A stretch of 64,000 nt of DNA from Saxidomus purpurata (GCA_022818135.1 JAFMSR010000007.1:12580007-12644006); one strand, 5' to 3'. Numbered from the stretch's first letter, positions 12,780 to 22,581 are shown. Made by a program: numbers and translations. The notes: generated from the sequence alone by a model not told the origin.

Positions 12780-12874
12780 TACAAGTTCTACAAAGCTTGG
12801 TGTTGTTTTCTGTCAGACTAGACTAGTGCAAACAGTCCATCTGAATGGATTTGGCTGTGAAAGTCAGAATACAG
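12780..12874 (+). CDS. Second exon of the PDWHFGLWK gene
   Basis: A 95-bp block between TCATTGCAG and GTCATT continues the frame of the previous exon as TSSTKLGVVFCQTRLVQTV, then HLNGFGCESQNT, with no stop. In the related proteins I remember, this region precedes a Phe/Tyr-rich domain. The donor GTCATT is weak. The next exon is not visible: the TTAA element begins 175 bp downstream and may have interrupted the gene. Confidence 0.5.
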
Positions 12875-13045
12875 GTCATTAGTAATGAGTTGGCATAATT
12901 ACTCACTAGAAATCAGGCATAAACACTGACTGACAATATATCTGTTGGAAAATATGTGACTCAGCACCATGTAACCTGATTGCATTTTATTGTGAAAAAC
13001 ATGTGTTTGGTAATTCCAGTTTACAAACAAAAAAAGACCTCTTGA

Positions 13046-13049
13046 TTAA
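13046..13049. other. TTAA target-site duplication, left
   Basis: TTAA immediately left of GGAGGTATGAGCG; the partner TTAA lies at 19053-19056, immediately right of CGCTCATACCTCC. Confidence 0.85.
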
Positions 13050-13518
13050 GGAGGTATGAGCGTTTATCTGCGCATGCGCCGATAAACAAAAGTTGTGTTG
13101 CCAATGTCGTAAAATGGCTACAACTCAATTATTATTATAATAGATATTTTGTTAATATTATACTAAAGATTTGCATTTCAAGAGTGTAAATCAGTAATAA
13201 TACTCTTAATAATTTCGTCATAACTTAGATGCAGCGGTTTTACGACATACAATGCTATTTTCGTTTTTGGCATTACAACTTCCGTGTTACTTTGGCGGTA
13301 TATTTTGACAGCAAAAACATTATCTGATTCATCATATTTATTAATTAATGCATTTTATTTAATATACCGATGCTATATATATAATAATTGAATAAACCGG
13401 TTATACACCGATACGAAAAAACGGCCAGTTCGCCAAATGAAAGTGTGGTTAACCTTCGAAACCATCTAAGTTAATTTTGAAACAACATGTGATCATGAAC
13501 ATGTATTGACACCACGTA

Positions 13519-13789
13519 TTGGAGACGACAACATTTGCCAAGAAGTGTAAAAGTGACTGGCAGGCCAGTAGACATGTTGTTGAGTTGGACGTTCTTGCCA
13601 ATGGTTTAAAAAATTGTATTTTATGCAGCCAGCACCTATTTTTAGAGAACTGTATTTCAAATTCCTGTAGTATAACAGGTCTAGCAGCAATTTCATCAAT
13701 TAGATGTGTACTATGTAATGTGGTGAATACGGTACCAACTTGAAAAAAACATGGGAATGTGCTTGACATGAACACAAAACATTGAACAG
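13519..13789 (+). pseudogene. Transposase N-terminal fragment (Cys-rich), decayed
   Basis: The frame reads WQASRHVVELDVLANGLKNC then ILCSQHLF and IRCVLCNVVNTVPT. The pattern R-x-VVEL-x-VLA..L..C-x2-C followed by C-x2-C-x2-N matches, from memory, the start of Mutator-like/Kolobok-type transposases of cnidarians and molluscs. It continues past a TGA as KKHGNVLDMNTKH, where the family has a GKKH..FDVNTK block, and meets a second TGA before a GTGAGTG donor after 13789. The rest of the transposase (catalytic core) is not found before the exonuclease exons. The two in-frame stops make it a pseudogene. Confidence 0.65.
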
Positions 13790-13859
13790 GTGAGTGATCT
13801 TTAGTAAACTATCTGTCCACCAAAACATCCTTATGTTTGATCTTTCTCGTTCTTTCATC

Positions 13860-14080
13860 AACATTGAGCAACGGTATTAGTTTACAGAAAAAAAAACATT
13901 TTAGCTCGATTGTGAAGAAAGCTTGTAGCTTGTGGATTCATCCCGAGTCTGCTTCCTGGAAAAACCAGTTCTTGTGTCATATGAAGAAGTACGGTCATGA
14001 CCCCGGTGGGGCTCTAACCAGCAACCTCCTTGATGAGCGGCCAACAGCAACGGTATTGACTTTAAGAAGCTGTTGAACCC
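13860..14080 (+). repeat. Short dispersed-repeat-like insert
   Basis: GCTTCCTGGAAAAACCAGTT, then GACCCCGGTGGGGCTCTAAC and CAACCTCCTTGATGAGCGG resemble a tRNA/SINE-type module seen in molluscs (GGGGTTCGAACCCGCAACCT-like). There is no second copy in the window, so the assignment rests on family resemblance. An open frame at 13837-14076 is a translation of it. Confidence 0.35.
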
Positions 14081-14149
14081 GCAATGTAACTTATATTTTG
14101 AGGTGTTAGGTGAGAGAATAGGTGCTGATTAACTTCTAAAGTAAAAATT

Positions 14150-14360
14150 TTTGTAGGAGAATGCAAGATAAAGCGTCCCAATTCCAGAGACACACCTGGT
14201 TCTTTTAGTTTTACATGCCAGGTGTATAGCACCCATACATGATGGGACTTCGGTTTTAAGTCTCATCCGAAAAACTGTTTGTAATTTTAAGTGGGAATCG
14301 AACCCACAACCCCGAGATTACAAGTCTCGTGCTCTACCTATGTATTGAGCTAACCGGGCT
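14150..14360 (-). repeat. SINE with Thr-tRNA-like head
   Basis: The minus strand begins GCCCGGTTAGCTCAATACAT, has an anticodon arm GAGACTTGTAATCTC (loop CTTGTAA, anticodon UGU, Thr) and a T arm GTGGGTTCGATTCCCAC. The D loop is enlarged and the 3' acceptor strand does not pair with GCCCGGT, so it is not a functional tRNA. A body follows with GATGAGACTTAAAACCGAAG and ACCAGGTGTGTCTCTGGAAT, which I associate with conserved SINE central domains of lophotrochozoans. It lies inside element 1. Confidence 0.75.
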
Positions 14361-14927
14361 GACTTGGTGACTCCTTTGTCGGACCTGAGCTAAAACTAAG
14401 TTTAGAAATAAACAAACAACACCCAGTAGTATGAGGAACTTAAGGCTAAATAGGTTAAGATGAAATTTCATAAAGACTATATATTATAATTATACTAGTC
14501 TACTTTGCGAGTACATTTGTAAGTCAGTTATAGCAAAATTTGTGCTACCAGTGATCGTAAGTAACTATGATAATTTAAATATACTTCAGTACCATACACC
14601 ATTCAATAATCTATTTACAGTTGTTACAGTACAATTAATGGGTGAGTGGGGTGTTTGGGGGGTATTCATCACCTTCAGTTATAGTTCTAGTGATGAAAGA
14701 TCATATAACCATTTCATTCCTGTTTATTTATGTGTAAATGTCTTGCTTTACAATCAATTTAGTCTTGTGATCAGGTGAGTGAGATAGCACCATGATAGCA
14801 CTCTTGTTACATAATGTGATCTTAAATGATTTAGAAATTCATAATATCAAAATATGTTTGCATTGATGTTTAAATGAATTGATTTGACACAGCCATATAT
14901 GCATGAAAATGTGATTTTATTTTTCAG

Positions 14928-15100
14928 GAATAAAAAGAGAACAGTAAATGAGCTCCATAAGGGTCCTATGTACATGTACCAGAGTAATTTAGCTTTTGAA
15001 AATGGTGAAGATCTACCTGAAGCAGTATACACGCCCTCTGCAGATACTTTACAGACAATTCACAACAGGATATTCTTTGATCTTGAGACTTCAGGACTAG
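14928..15100 (+). pseudogene. TTAA element 1: DEDD exonuclease exon with motif ExoI
   Basis: An exon between TTATTTTTCAG and donor GTATTG encodes NKKRTVNELHKGPMYMYQSN, then RIFFDLETSGLG. FFDLETSGL is the ExoI motif (Asp and Glu ligands for metal) of DnaQ-like 3'-5' exonucleases. It starts in phase 2 and ends in phase 1. In the family as I remember it, the exonuclease forms the C-terminus of the same polypeptide as the transposase. This exon itself is intact; the next one is broken. Confidence 0.75.
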
Positions 15101-15621
15101 GTATTGTATTTGCATCAGAGGTTAAGATTGATGTTGGTATAGCAGCCTTATTACAATTATACAAGTTGGTTTTACTACATGTATATCTTTTCATAAGCAG
15201 TTCAATTTCCATAGATCAGTAGCTGTCATAAGGAACAGGTTTTATCTTTGTGAGTTTAAAGGCTATGTCAATAGCTATTAAATACTAAAAATTGAACAAC
15301 ATTGGCCACTACCTTGGACACAATATCATGTAACACTACACATTATACTAGTAAAATACTTATCAATCATTTAATAAATCTGTCTTTATCTTGTAGCTAA
15401 GTAAAGATCAATTGTTTATGTCCAATTATTTCAGTGCGTGTTTTTTCTCTGTGTTTTACTGAATCAACACATGATTTGAAGATGAGCTTACTGATATATT
15501 TAGCAGTAGTATAAAATCTACTTGACTAGTTGTCAAACTTTGCAGTAAGGCTCAAATTTCATTTTTGGTGAAAAATCTGTCTTATGTAATGAATTGTCAT
15601 ACTTACTAAACTGAATTTCAG

Positions 15622-16364
15622 GAAGAAAAGAGCATATAATACAGACAGCTGCAAGAAGAGGCCAGAAAAAATTTCAACACTGATGTCCTACCAAAGAAGC
15701 CAATTTCTAAAACACAAAAATAGATGTTGTTGGCAATCAGATGTTTTACAGAAATAGTGCTGTCAACAGTTTGAAGTGTTTATGAAGCCTTGAATTGTTT
15801 TATTGATTTTTTGTCAAAATCTGAAGATAATGTGCTAGTAGGTCATAACTGTAGATCATTTGACTGTCCAATTTTAACAAATGCTTTACATAAATGTAGG
15901 TCGTATTCACAATTTTGTAATCATGTTACTGGATTTGTTGATACAAGAAAGGTTTTTAACTCTTTTAAACCATGTACTCAGCAGTATATTGCAGAGCATT
16001 TTCTCAAAGAGCAGTACAATGCACAAAATGCTTTAGATGATGTCATAACTCTTCAGAAATTTGTAAAAGGTTCATTTGTTGTTGAATTTTGTTCAGATGC
16101 ACATAAGTACTCGAGACAGATTAGTCAAAATCTTTCATCTTTACAACCCTAAATAGATACAAAGACAGTGAGTAATGATATTGCTAAGTGTATAGCAGGA
16201 AGTAGACTTAATTTGTCACACTTGATTCTAGCAATTAAACGGAGTGGTCCGAGTGGCATAGAAGATCTTTTTTCAGAGTTGTCCATCAGCGAAAAAGTCC
16301 TTGTGACTAAGTCACAAAAAATTATTCATGCTGTTGCCAAGTTTTTAGATGAATTGAATCATTG
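15622..16364 (+). pseudogene. TTAA element 1: exonuclease C-terminal exon, frameshifted
   Basis: After a CTGAATTTCAG acceptor the coding trace passes through several frames: HIIQTAARRGQKKF, then TDVLPKKPISKTQK, then DVVGNQMFYRNSAVNS, then EALNCFIDFLSKSEDN. From 15790 the frame is stable: VLVGHNCRSFDCPILTNAL is motif ExoII, and QYNAQNALDDVITLQKF is motif ExoIII. A TAA at 16150-16152 interrupts, after which DIAKCIAGSRLNLSHLILA and GPSGIEDLFSELS resemble the small C-terminal helical segment of the same family, ending at 16362-16364. In motif III the general-base His expected at HNAL(E/D)D is Gln (AQNALDD). Frameshifts, stop and lost His all indicate an inactive copy. Confidence 0.75.
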
Positions 16365-16384
16365 ATAGTGATTAATGAATTTTT

Positions 16385-18019
16385 AGCTCACCTGGCTACG
16401 CCAGGGTGAGCTTTTCTGATCGATGATTGTCCGTCGTCCATCAACATTTTGATTCAAATGACATCTCCTCTGAAACCTCTAGGCCAATGTTGATAAAACT
16501 ATGCAGGAATGTTCCTTGCATGAAGCTCTACCAAAATTGTTCAAAGAATTCCATTCCATGCAGAACTCTGGTTGCTATGGCAACAAATAGGAAAATTTTT
16601 AAAAATCTTCTTCTCTGAAACCACAAGGCCTAGAGCTTAGATATTTGGCATGTAGCATTGTCTAGTGGACCTCTACCAAGATTGTTCAAATTATGACCCC
16701 CGGGTCAAAATTGACCCCGCGCCGGTGGGCCCTTAATTTTTGCATAGGAATATATAGGGAAAACTTTTAAAATCTTCTTCTCTGAAACCACAAGGCCTAG
16801 AGCTAAGATATTTGGCATGTAGCATTGTCTAGTGGACCTCTACCAGGATTGTTCAAATTATGACCCCCGGGTCAAAATTGACCCCGCACCGGGGGTCACT
16901 TAGTTTTGCATAGGAATATATAGGAAAAACTTAAAAAAATTTCTTCTCTGAAACCACAAGGCCTAGAGCTTAGATATTTGGCATGTAGCATTGGCTAGTA
17001 GACCTCTACCAATATTGTTCAAATTATGACCCCTGGGTCAAAATTGACCCTGCCCCGGGGGTCACTTCCTTTTGCATAGGAATATATAGTAAAAACTTAA
17101 AAAATCTTCTTCTCTGAAACCACAAGGCCTAGAGCTTAGATATTTGGCATGTAGCATTGGCTAGTGGACCTCTCCCAGGATTCTTCAAATTATGAGCCCC
17201 GGATAAAAATTGACCCCGCACCGGGGGTCACTTAATTTTACATAGGCTTATATAGTAAAAACTTAAAAAATCTTCTTCTCTGAAACCACAAGGCCTAGAG
17301 CTTAGATATTTGGCATGTAGCATTGGCTAGTGGACCTCTACCAATATTGTTCAAATTATGAGCCCCGGGTCAAAATTGACCCCGCCCCGGGGGTCACTTA
17401 GTTTTGCATAGGAATATATAGGAAAAACTTAAAAAATCTTCTTCTCTGAAACCACAAGGCCTAGAGCTTAGATATTTGGCATGTAGCATTGGCTAGTGGA
17501 CCTCTACCAGGATTGTTCAAATTATGAGCCCCGGATAAAAATTGACCCTGCACCGGGGGTCACTTAGTTTTACATAGGCTTATATAGTAAAAACTTTAAA
17601 AATCTTCTTCTCTGAAACCACAAGGCCTAGAGCTTAGATATTTGGCATGTAGCATTGGCTAGTGGACCTCTACCAATAATGTTCAAATTATGCCCCTGGG
17701 GTCAAAATTGACCCCGCACCGGGGGTCACTTAGTTTTGCATAGGAATATATAGTCAAAACTTTAAAAATCTTCTTCTCTGAAACCACAAGGCCTAGAGCT
17801 TAGATATTTGGCATGTAGCATTGCCTAGTGGACCTCTTTAAAGTTTGTTCAAATTATGCCCCTGGGGTCAAAATTGACCTTGCCCGGGGGGGGATCATTT
17901 GTTTTACAAAGGCGTATATAGGAAAACTTATTTGGTATATAACATTATCTAGTGATCTTCCACCAGGCAAGTGGACTTGTACCAAGGTGAGCGATATAGG
18001 GCCATCTTGGCCCTCTTGT
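16385..18019 (+). repeat. Family B repeat with 8 tandem ~167-bp internal units
   Basis: Begins with the hairpin AGCTCACCTGGC-TACG-CCAGGGTGAGCT and ends GGTGAGCGATATAGGGCCAT then CTTGGCCCTCTTGT. Between them the unit CTCTGAAACCACAAGGCCTA...TTTGGCATGTAGCATTG... TCAAAATTGACCCCG recurs about every 165-168 bp from 16612 to 17777 (eight starts). Other copies in the window have only two to four degenerate units. The units are closely similar, so the expansion is fairly young. It is inserted downstream of the exonuclease of element 1. Confidence 0.85.
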
Positions 18020-18329
18020 CTTTAAGTAATTATCTGCTCCAAGAGTTCTATTCAGTTAGTACCTTCACCAGTCTCAAAAATAGATATTCTCAAAAAATTT
18101 GTGGGCTTAATTGCCCAAATTGCGCATTACGCAAAGTGTTTTGGCATTGCTCCTATTTATAAGAATAGATATTTTTAGTATAAGTATTTCTATTTGGTAG
18201 AAATCCCTTTGGCTATTTATAGCATTGGATAAGCATTCTGTATAGCAATCTGTCTGTCAGTAACAGTTTCAGATGATTTCTTACGGTTAGTTCAAATTGT
18301 TTTTGCTTCTAATTTTGATAATTTTGACA

Positions 18330-19030
18330 TTAAATTATGAGTGGGTGGGGTAATTTGATATGCTGTAAATAGTGTTAACAGTATTATAGACTTCATAATG
18401 TATAAATTTAAATAAATTTTTGTTTTAGAATCACTTATGTGTTATAATTTCAAATATAATGTCCAAGTTATTGGATAGTTTTAAAACTAACAGTCAGAAC
18501 TTGCAAAAATATGAATTTTTCCAATTTTTTTAATGTTTTATTGGATATAGCTCATTGGAAAGCATGGTGACCCCCATTTTTTTTGGATAATTTTGGTTGC
18601 CTGAATAACATCTTACTAACAGGCAAATATGAAGTACTTTTGATCTTTGGTTTTTTTCATATGAATGTTTAAAAAATGTATTGTTCTGTTATTAAAAAAA
18701 GTGGGTGGGGTAATAACATATGATATGATAAATCTTTTATCATGTATTTGTGAAAGCTTTTTGTTATTTGTTTAAATTCATGAAAGGTAACTGTAAACAT
18801 GATACATATTGAATTGTTTTCCACAATAATCATATATAAAGAAATTGAAATTGAAAAGTTTGTTGTTTTTATGTTAGAAAAGCAGATTCAAAATAACCAA
18901 ATTTGATGGGTTGTTTAAAAATCGTATAACTCTTGAAAAAGCATGGTGACCTATTATTTTTTTGGTTTTATTTTAACGTTTAAACACTTATGTTTAAAAT
19001 AATATGACTTTTGAAAGAATTTGATCTTTA
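18330..19030 (+). repeat. Two tandem ~360-bp 3' subterminal units of TTAA element 1
   Basis: Each unit begins GTGGGTGGGGTAA (18341 and 18703), has GCATGGTGACC about 230 bp later, and ends near TTTGATCTTT or TTGATCTTTAG. The second ends next to the right terminal repeat. A solo unit lies at 21340-21720, and the same pattern in reverse orientation forms the duplicated end of element 2 (42282-42925). Confidence 0.7.
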
Positions 19031-19052
19031 GATTAAAAGCGCTCATACCTCC

Positions 19053-19056
19053 TTAA
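19053..19056. other. TTAA target-site duplication, right
   Basis: Pairs with 13046-13049. Confidence 0.85.
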
Positions 19057-19390
19057 ATGGCATAGAACAGTATAAGGATACATGTATTTAATCAATCTAA
19101 ATTAATATATAACCATGAGATAATTTGTGTACATTTGTAACTTTGAATTTCTATATAATTGTACATGCATATAGACTTATACTGTATACAACTTTTTATT
19201 GTTGCAGTGTACTTATCTGGTAATATGTATGTGAATGAGATAATACTTATACTTTGGTGTAATTACCAGTTTTGTTTTGAAGAATAGAAATTTCCAGTAA
19301 ACACTACTTTTGTATGATTTGAGACTGATTCCTTTCACATTCAAAGTTGACTACTTAACAATGTATAGTGACACTTTATTTTACTTAAGA

Positions 19391-19794
19391 AATAATAAAT
19401 GCCTCCCTGTATTTTATCGTTGAATAAAATATAGTCAGTAATTTGAATGCGTAGTAACTAAATCAGGAGTGCGTAGCACGAGTGATTTAATTTTTCGCAT
19501 TCAAATGACTGACTGTATTTTATTCAAAGATAAAATAAAGGGAACAATTTATTAGTTCGATTCTAACACGCTATTTTCTTTGAAAACTATCCCGAACTTT
19601 ATTTAACGCGTAGTAGTACATCAGTGTAACCTTAAAACGCGAGATACGACTGGAGCGCTTGTTTATATACGTCACGTCATTACGTCATTTAAGGCACGTC
19701 GTCCTTTGAAAAACGTGCTGTATTTTATCGTTAAATAAAATACAGGCTTCTCCCTATATGTTTACATAGGAAAAGCAGCTGCTTGTGTTAGAAT
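19391..19794 (+). repeat. ~400-bp palindromic MITE, copy 1
   Basis: The first half is a near-perfect hairpin: CCTGTATTTTATCGTTGAAT at the left and ATTTTATTCAAAGATAAAAT at the right, around ACGCACTC/GCGTAGCACGAGTGA. The second half runs from GATTCTAACACG to TGTTAGAAT. An inverted copy with the same order lies at 31779-32163. No coding content. Confidence 0.75.
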
Positions 19795-19984
19795 TTTAAC
19801 TAATTTATCAGAAAACATAATTATTTGAATATTTTATTCTTGTCTTAAAGTGTTGTTTTTCAAAGAAATAGAATTCGCATTTATACAATTTCTGGCTAAC
19901 CTGAGCATATAGTGCCCATTCCTTGGATTTGTCTTGGTGGACATAGGACTGTGAGAGTTAATATTTAGATATTTGTGTGGTGTG

Positions 19985-20052
19985 TTGGATTTGTGACCTT
20001 GTCATGAAGGGCAATGCTACTCCGTGAGCAATATAGGGCCGTTATGGCCCTA
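19985..20052 (+). repeat. Family B end fragment
   Basis: GTGAGCAATATAGGGCCGTT followed by ATGGCCCT matches the right end of the copy at 16385-18019 (GTGAGCGATATAGGGCCATC). Confidence 0.5.
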
Positions 20053-20194
20053 ATATTTGTGAATTTTGATATTTGGTAACCATGGCAGTCATATTTTAGA
20101 GAATATTCATGTTAGATGTTTTGCTCAAAGATTTACAAAACTTTACACCTGATCGTTTTTTTTCAGAGCAAACTGTACCATTAGTTTAGCTTAA

Positions 20195-20405
20195 AGTCCC
20201 ACTGGGACCATATTGACAAGTAGTTCTCATTTTACCAAGAACGTTTTCTTACCGGTCATAACTTTACTTTTTTAATCAATGTACATGTAAGAAATATAGA
20301 ACAGTATCGTTTTCAGTGGTATTGCAAAATATAGAAAAGACTTGAATGCAAAAGAATTGAATGTGTCAACAATGTTTTAGAGTGAATAGAACATGGTTCT
20401 ATCAT
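20195..20405 (-). repeat. TTAA MITE 'AGTCCCAG', truncated copy
   Basis: TTAA at 20191-20194 precedes AGTCCCACTGGGACCA. Internal matches in reverse complement to the copy at 25027-25346 include TCTTACCGG and TGTGTCAACAATGTTTTAGA. The distal end is not recognisable. Confidence 0.6.
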
Positions 20406-21339
20406 TATTCTATCTTTATTCTATAATATCGGTAGATTCGAAAAGATCCTTTAAAACATACTTTAATACAAGATGTTCAATTGTAGCATTCATAATCAGC
20501 TATTAAACAATGTGCTAATAATTGTTTCTCATGTTGAAGTATTATAACTGGTACATTCGTATATTTTTAAAAAATCTAAAACACATGTAAGTCTAAATAT
20601 CAATATAATTTTATCTTACATATTAGTGCAGCACATTAAAATAACATTAAATAAATATTAAAGAGATCATTGTGACTTCTCATTACTTAAAATTGGTCCA
20701 CTATTCCAAAAAGCCTAACGAGTAATATGGCTGGACACAAAAACATTCATTTCATGTGGACCAATAAACATCTTATAGAACTGTATTCCTACATCATTTC
20801 AAGGAATATTGGCTTTTATAAGGCAAATACACCGACATTCCCTAGTTACGTGGTTCATGGGTGCTTCTGTGCGTTCGTGAACGTTATTGTATCATCCATC
20901 AAATTCAAATAGCACCAAATCTAACCCTAAGAATGCATTTGGTACGGGAAATAATCAGATTTCAGAAAAAAATCGAAGTGGGTTGGGTAAAATATCTGTT
21001 CTATTTTTATCGATTACAAAATGTAGACACACATTTTGGTATAGACTTACACTCCCGAAATTCACGATCCTTCTAAAAGTTGTAGATGGTAAGAACTCTT
21101 AAATTTACTCGATGCAATATAAAGAAATCCCCAAGATATTATACATGCCGATTTTAAATAATTTCCTTACTTTCAGCGTAAAATCACTGCATTTCGAACG
21201 CCCGTACCGAAAAAAAGCACGGGGACATGTCATTTGTTTGAAATTTTTATGTTCTTCTAGGTCTAAAAGTTAAGTACAAAAAGAATTTAAAAGAATTATC
21301 GGTCAGTTTTTGTATGGCAAACAATTTAGAATTGTCTAC
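20406..21339. other. Intron sequence, nothing recognised
   Basis: AT-rich. Short overlapping open frames at 20727-21102 have no family signature or splice support. Confidence 0.45.
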
Positions 21340-21720
21340 AATTCGTGTTGGTTTAGAAGTGGGTGGGGTAATTTTAAATGCTTGATGTTTCTTTATGGCG
21401 ATGATGAATCGGTCGGTAATGCCTTTACATCAAAGATACATTTCAACCACTTATACATCTGATAAGCATTATAAAATTTATTGTTTCGAGGAGAGAAAAA
21501 AAAGAAACTGACATGACTGTCGATTTTTCGATTTTTTTGAAACCTTAAATATTAAGAAAACATACTACATTTATAAACGCCTGTTGCGCGAAATCAAGGA
21601 CGGTGACCTATCTTTTTCTTTGCATTGTTTTATTTGGAATTGAAAAAAGGTTGAAATATAGCGAGTTTAAAGAAAATCTATCGAGTAGTTTTTTTCCAAG
21701 CATATCACCTTAACTTTTAA
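21340..21720 (+). repeat. Solo subterminal unit of the TTAA element family
   Basis: AAGTGGGTGGGGTAATTTTA and a downstream CGGTGACCTATCTTTTTCTT reproduce the marks of the tandem units at 18330-19030. No TTAA-flanked terminus could be identified nearby, so this is either a remnant of a third element or a separated unit. Confidence 0.55.
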
Positions 21721-21739
21721 ACCAGTGACACTAGGAGAA

Positions 21740-22048
21740 AGTTAGCCCCACAGCTTCATTTAGCCCCACAGCCCAATGAAGATAGCTCCGTATCCCCTAG
21801 TTACCCCGCAGCCCCTAACAGTTAGCCCCGTGGTACCTATTTTCCCCGCGGCCCGAGGGGCTAGCCTCGTAGCACCTACCTTTCCGGCAGCCCGTAAACT
21901 TATCCCCGTGTCGCCTAGTTTCCCTGCAACCCTTGGTTTCCCAGCAGCCACGTAAAGTTGACCCAGTATCTCTTAGTTGCCCTACTGTCCCATGACGTTA
22001 GCTACATATCTCCTAGTTTCCTCACAACCCCATGAAGTTAGACCCGAT
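21740..22048. repeat. Degenerate ~30-bp minisatellite (AGCCCC-rich)
   Basis: Roughly ten units of the form AGTTNCCCCGCAGCCCC + ATGAAGTTAGCCCCGT. Locally GC-rich against an AT-rich background, about 200 bp from the second coding exon of the GBP gene. An open frame on the minus strand here is a translation of the repeat. Confidence 0.7.
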
Positions 22049-22252
22049 AGACATCGAAATTGTTAACCATCGACAATTTGATAACAAATGCGGCAAAACA
22101 AACAGTAACCGTGAGTTGAAGAACAACCTTTGTTTGAATAGTGATTATTGCAGTTTAGTGACCTAGACTGGCAATGGCAAGATCCACGCAGTTTGAAGGC
22201 TAAAATGCAAAATCCCTACTCGACAGTCATTTCATTCAAAACATTAACTTAC

Positions 22253-22299
22253 CGAAGTTTACGTCGAATCCATGCGACATTTTCTTCATGCGGTAATAC
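22253..22299 (-). CDS. GBP-like GTPase, second coding exon (47 bp)
   Basis: The acceptor CTGTTTCAG and donor GTAAGT flank VLPHEENVAWIRRKL plus two bases. The frame continues from the ATG exon (phase 0) and ends in phase 2, which exactly fits the P-loop exon at 9565 to give RRKL-R-LSKL. Short N-terminal extensions ahead of the G domain are usual in GBPs. Linking this exon to exons 12.7 kb away rests on phase and order only; an unseen intervening exon is possible. Confidence 0.6.
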
Positions 22300-22497
22300 C
22301 TGAAACAGATTATTTTATGATATTTATTATTATAAAATATTTTCTATACTTCTTATCATAATTCTTACAAATGTCTCGATAAAATGATTAAAATAATCGA
22401 TTGAAAGATGTTAAAACTTAGAGGACAAATTTACTTGTAGTATTCAGATCTAAATATTTACACAACTTTGAAAAACAAGCTATTCATGACTACCTAC

Positions 22498-22581
22498 CGG
22501 GTGCATGTGACTCGAAAACGTGCTGCCACTATCTGCATCATCACTCATTCTACTTGCCATATTATCTTATACGAGATCTAT
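22498..22581 (-). CDS. GBP-like GTPase, start-codon exon
   Basis: The minus strand has an acceptor AATTGTTTCAG, about 20 bases of 5' leader, then ATG at 22560-22558 opening MASRMSDDADSG, STFSSHMHP and a donor GTAGGT after 22498. Twenty-one codons end in phase 0. The Ser/His-rich stretch looks like a disordered N-terminus. The acceptor before the ATG implies an upstream non-coding exon at higher coordinates; no promoter was recognised. Confidence 0.6.

Larger units (their letters stand above)
13050..19052 (+). mobile_element. TTAA-flanked DNA transposon 1 (Kolobok/Mutator-like), 6.0 kb
   Basis: Perfect 13-bp terminal inverted repeats GGAGGTATGAGCG/CGCTCATACCTCC sit between TTAA duplications. 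TTAA target and GG-starting ends fit the Kolobok superfamily better than piggyBac, whose ends start CCC. Inside, on the plus strand, are a Cys-rich transposase N-terminal fragment (13519-13789), an inserted SINE, a C-terminal DEDD exonuclease (14928-16364), an expanded family B repeat (16385-18019) and two tandem subterminal units (about 18330-19030). The transposase core is missing and the coding parts contain stops and frameshifts, so the copy is dead. The first ~120 bp (GCGCATGCGC, then AATGTCGTAAAATGGCTA) match the right end of element 2 (AAATGTCGTAAAATAGCTA), showing a shared family. Confidence 0.85.

Noticed and set aside
14281..14360. A functional tRNA-Thr gene on the minus strand
   Set aside because: D loop enlarged, acceptor stem unpaired at the 3' side, and a SINE body follows directly.
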